Shown here: piece after piece, positions 36,043 to 37,349 of the stretch | How positions within the stretch are numbered: position 1 is the stretch's first letter | Layout: every line of letters begins with the position of its first letter | NCBI GenBank assembly: GCA_016721605.1 | Contig: JADKHS010000023.1 | Coordinates: 1-37,349 of the forward strand | Direction of reading: 5' to 3' | DNA from: Nitrosomonadales bacterium | Lineage (GTDB): Bacteria; Pseudomonadota; Gammaproteobacteria; Burkholderiales; Gallionellaceae | Length of the DNA stretch: 37,349 bases | The notes under the pieces: model-generated | Databases searched by the model: none | Seen by the model: only the letters and a program-made list of their open reading frames with translations | Told to the model about the DNA's origin: nothing | Translations under genes and position numbers: made by a program

Positions 36043-36267
36043 TTACGGAAATTGATTATTTGAATGCCTATCTCGGTCTCGGCAAGCCAGAACATGCAGC
36101 CGGCGATCCAGGTAGCACAGCGCGATGTAACGAGTTTCGCCATATGCTTTTCGGGTGTCAGGAAACACCAGCGCAGTATTGAAATCGACTTCTGCCGCTC
36201 GTTCGAACGAGAGTTGGCGCTCTTTGATGTTTCGCTCATTTTTGATCGGGTCAAAGTCGACTTTCAT
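36043..36267 (-). pseudogene. brnT: BrnT-family toxin, frameshifted near the C-terminus as read
   Basis: RelE-like ribonuclease toxin. MKVDFDPIKNERNIKERQLS, FERAAEVDFNTALVFPD and GETRYIALCYLDRRLHVLA are clear BrnT. After LHVLA the frame shifts (near 36081-36090) and the conserved BrnT end (ETEIGIQIINFRKANMRE) appears in another frame. As read the protein ends at 36043 without it. Net repair needs two added bases or one removed. If one A is also missing at 36002-36004, brnT would stop at 35992 and overlap brnA, the usual layout. Toxin activity as read is doubtful, since the lost segment belongs to the core fold. Confidence 0.78.
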
Positions 36268-36376
36268 GAGCCATGAGTGTATGTACAAATAAGTGATGCG
36301 TCAATGTTTTTTGTATGCACAAATACACAATAAGCTGCCGCGTGAAAGTGGGGTCGAACGTAATGGCTGTGCGTTT

Positions 36377-36392
36377 ATGCTGGCTCCAGCAT
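36377..36392. other. Hairpin just after msrA
   Basis: ATGCTGG-CT-CCAGCAT, seven-base perfect arms, five bases beyond the msrA stop on the minus strand. No T-run follows, so terminator function is uncertain. Confidence 0.4.
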
Positions 36393-36397
36393 GGTCA

Positions 36398-36904
36398 TTA
36401 TTTGTCCGTCCGTTTTGGCAACATCCAGTTTGGGCGCGGGTAATGGCAGGTATAGCCGGTGGGGAAACGCTCCAGATAATCCTGATGCTCGGGCTCGGCT
36501 TCCCAGAAATCACCGGCAGGCGCCAGCTCGGTAACCACCTTACCCGGCCACAAGCCTGAGGCGTTCACGTCAGCAATCGTATCGAGCGCTGTCTGCTTCT
36601 GCACGTCGTTGACGTAATAAATCGCCGAGCGGTAGGACGAACCTTGGTCATTGCCCTGCCGATTGGCCGTCGTCGGATCGTGTATCTGGAAGAAAAATTC
36701 CAGAATGCGGCGGTAAGAAATTTCCGCTGGGTTAAAGAAAATTTCGATACCTTCGGCATGCGTGCCGTGATTGCGGTAGGTGGCGTTGCGCACGTCGCCG
36801 CCGGTATAGCCCACCCGCGTTTTCTCCACGCCCGGCAGCTTGCGGATCAGATCCTGCATACCCCAAAAGCAGCCCCCTGCCAGTACTGCGCGTTCCTGTG
36901 CCAT
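36398..36904 (-). CDS. msrA: Peptide methionine sulfoxide reductase MsrA
   Basis: Reduces the S-epimer of methionine sulfoxide in proteins. 168 residues with the catalytic motif AGGCFWG (Cys12), GYTGGDVRNATYRNHGTHAEG and FFQIHDPTTANRQGNDQGSSYRSAIYY. The C-terminus (YTCHYPRPNWMLPK) holds a second Cys that can act as resolving residue. No signal peptide, so cytoplasmic. Its ATG overlaps the msrB stop by one base (TAATG), so the pair is an msrB-msrA operon. Confidence 0.96.
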   Translation of the reverse strand: MAQERAVLAGGCFWGMQDLIRKLPGVEKTRVGYTGGDVRNATYRNHGTHAEGIEIFFNPAEISYRRILEFFFQIHDPTTANRQGNDQGSSYRSAIYYVNDVQKQTALDTIADVNASGLWPGKVVTELAPAGDFWEAEPEHQDYLERFPTGYTCHYPRPNWMLPKRTDK

Positions 36905-37349
36905 TACTTATCCTCCACCTGGTTAAGATATTCGCCGTAGCCTTCCGCCTCCATGTCATCCCGGTGGATAAAGCGCAGCGAGGCTGAATTGATGCAATAA
37001 CGCAAGCCACCGCGATCCTGCGGGCCGTCCGGGAACACATGCCCCAGATGGCTGTCGCCGTGAACCGAGCGGACTTCAGTACGGCTCATGCCATGGCTGG
37101 TATCGCGCAGTTCGTTGATGTGCGCGGTTTCGATGGGTTTGGTGAAGCTGGGCCAGCCGCAGCCCGACTCAAACTTGTCCGACGACGCAAACAACGGCTC
37201 CCCCGACACGATATCCACATAGATGCCCGGTTCGTGATTGTGAAGATACGCACCCGTCCCTGAATGTTCCGTGCCGCCGTGCTGGGTTATACGGCGTTGT
37301 TCCGGTGTCAGGTTGGCGATGGCAGCATCGGATTTCTTGTATGTCTTCA
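36904..37349 (-). CDS. msrB: Peptide methionine sulfoxide reductase MsrB, first base of start codon outside window
   Basis: Reduces the R-epimer of methionine sulfoxide. The frame runs to the window edge, where TG-AAG-ACA suggests an ATG whose A would be at 37350 (MKTYKKSDAAIANLTPEQR), giving 148 residues. It has SGCGWPSF, HGDSHLGHVFPDGP and the catalytic Cys in RYCINSASLRF (about residue 119). The two CxxC zinc pairs of zinc-type MsrB are missing (positions read VDIVSGE and VHGDSH), so this is the zinc-free form. No export signal. Confidence 0.95.
   Translation of the reverse strand, partial: KTYKKSDAAIANLTPEQRRITQHGGTEHSGTGAYLHNHEPGIYVDIVSGEPLFASSDKFESGCGWPSFTKPIETAHINELRDTSHGMSRTEVRSVHGDSHLGHVFPDGPQDRGGLRYCINSASLRFIHRDDMEAEGYGEYLNQVEDK

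Noticed and set aside
1..37349. CRISPR array, rRNA, tRNA or prophage genes
   Set aside because: No regularly spaced repeats, no rRNA or tRNA-like sequence, and no phage structural genes were recognised on reading both strands.

Overview
The window is a stretch of bacterial chromosome from a betaproteobacterium, most likely the Nitrosomonadales (Gallionella/Sideroxydans/Nitrotoga-like). That placement rests on protein character, moderate base composition and gene order: ilvB-ilvH-ilvC-psd-pssA, an ECF sigma factor followed by DUF3619 and DUF3106 genes, acpP-fabF-pabC-mltG, and argH divergent from algZ-algR. The genus is a guess.

Layout. 1-5285 (minus): czcCBA heavy-metal efflux operon, with czcA running off the left edge. 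5509-9702 (minus): glycogen genes glgA and glgP. 9703-10404: long non-coding spacer. 10405-13731 (plus): acpP, fabF, pabC, mltG. 13890-16836 (plus): cytochrome c maturation genes ccmA, B, C, D, E. 17103-21905 (minus): branched-chain amino acid genes ilvB, ilvH, ilvC, then phospholipid genes psd and pssA. 22192-23562 (plus): sigma factor, DUF3619 protein, DUF3106 protein. 23563-24944: a small IS30-like remnant, a cysteine-rich lipoprotein and a TfoX-N protein. 25019-28001: nnrS (minus) divergent from the photolyase phrB (plus). 28046-28438 (minus): two tandem genes for tiny secreted Cys/His peptides. 28889-31150 (plus): rlmM, a YdcH-like gene, a repeat-rich gap and grxD. 31209-34526: argH (minus) divergent from the algZ-algR two-component system (plus). 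34527-36267: accessory patch with repeats and two toxin-antitoxin modules, higBA and brnTA. 36398-37349 (minus): msrB-msrA methionine sulfoxide reductases.

The most striking property is not one gene. At least nine otherwise well-conserved genes are interrupted by single-base frameshifts, and in every clear case adding one base to a short homopolymer restores the family sequence exactly. ilvH, psd, pabC, ccmA, algR, phrB, glgA, the sigma factor and one small peptide gene all show this; ccmB has one extra base, brnT another shift, and glgP one in-frame TAG where the family has Trp. This points mainly to homopolymer errors in the underlying assembly, with real gene decay as the alternative. Frameshifted genes are annotated over their whole corrected span and the break positions are given.

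Functionally this is mostly housekeeping DNA (lipid, amino-acid, cytochrome c and glycogen metabolism, redox repair) with an accessory metal-efflux operon and small accessory islets. The best candidates for undescribed biology are the tandem Cys/His micro-peptides (28046-28438) and the sigma/DUF3619/DUF3106 module (22192-23562).
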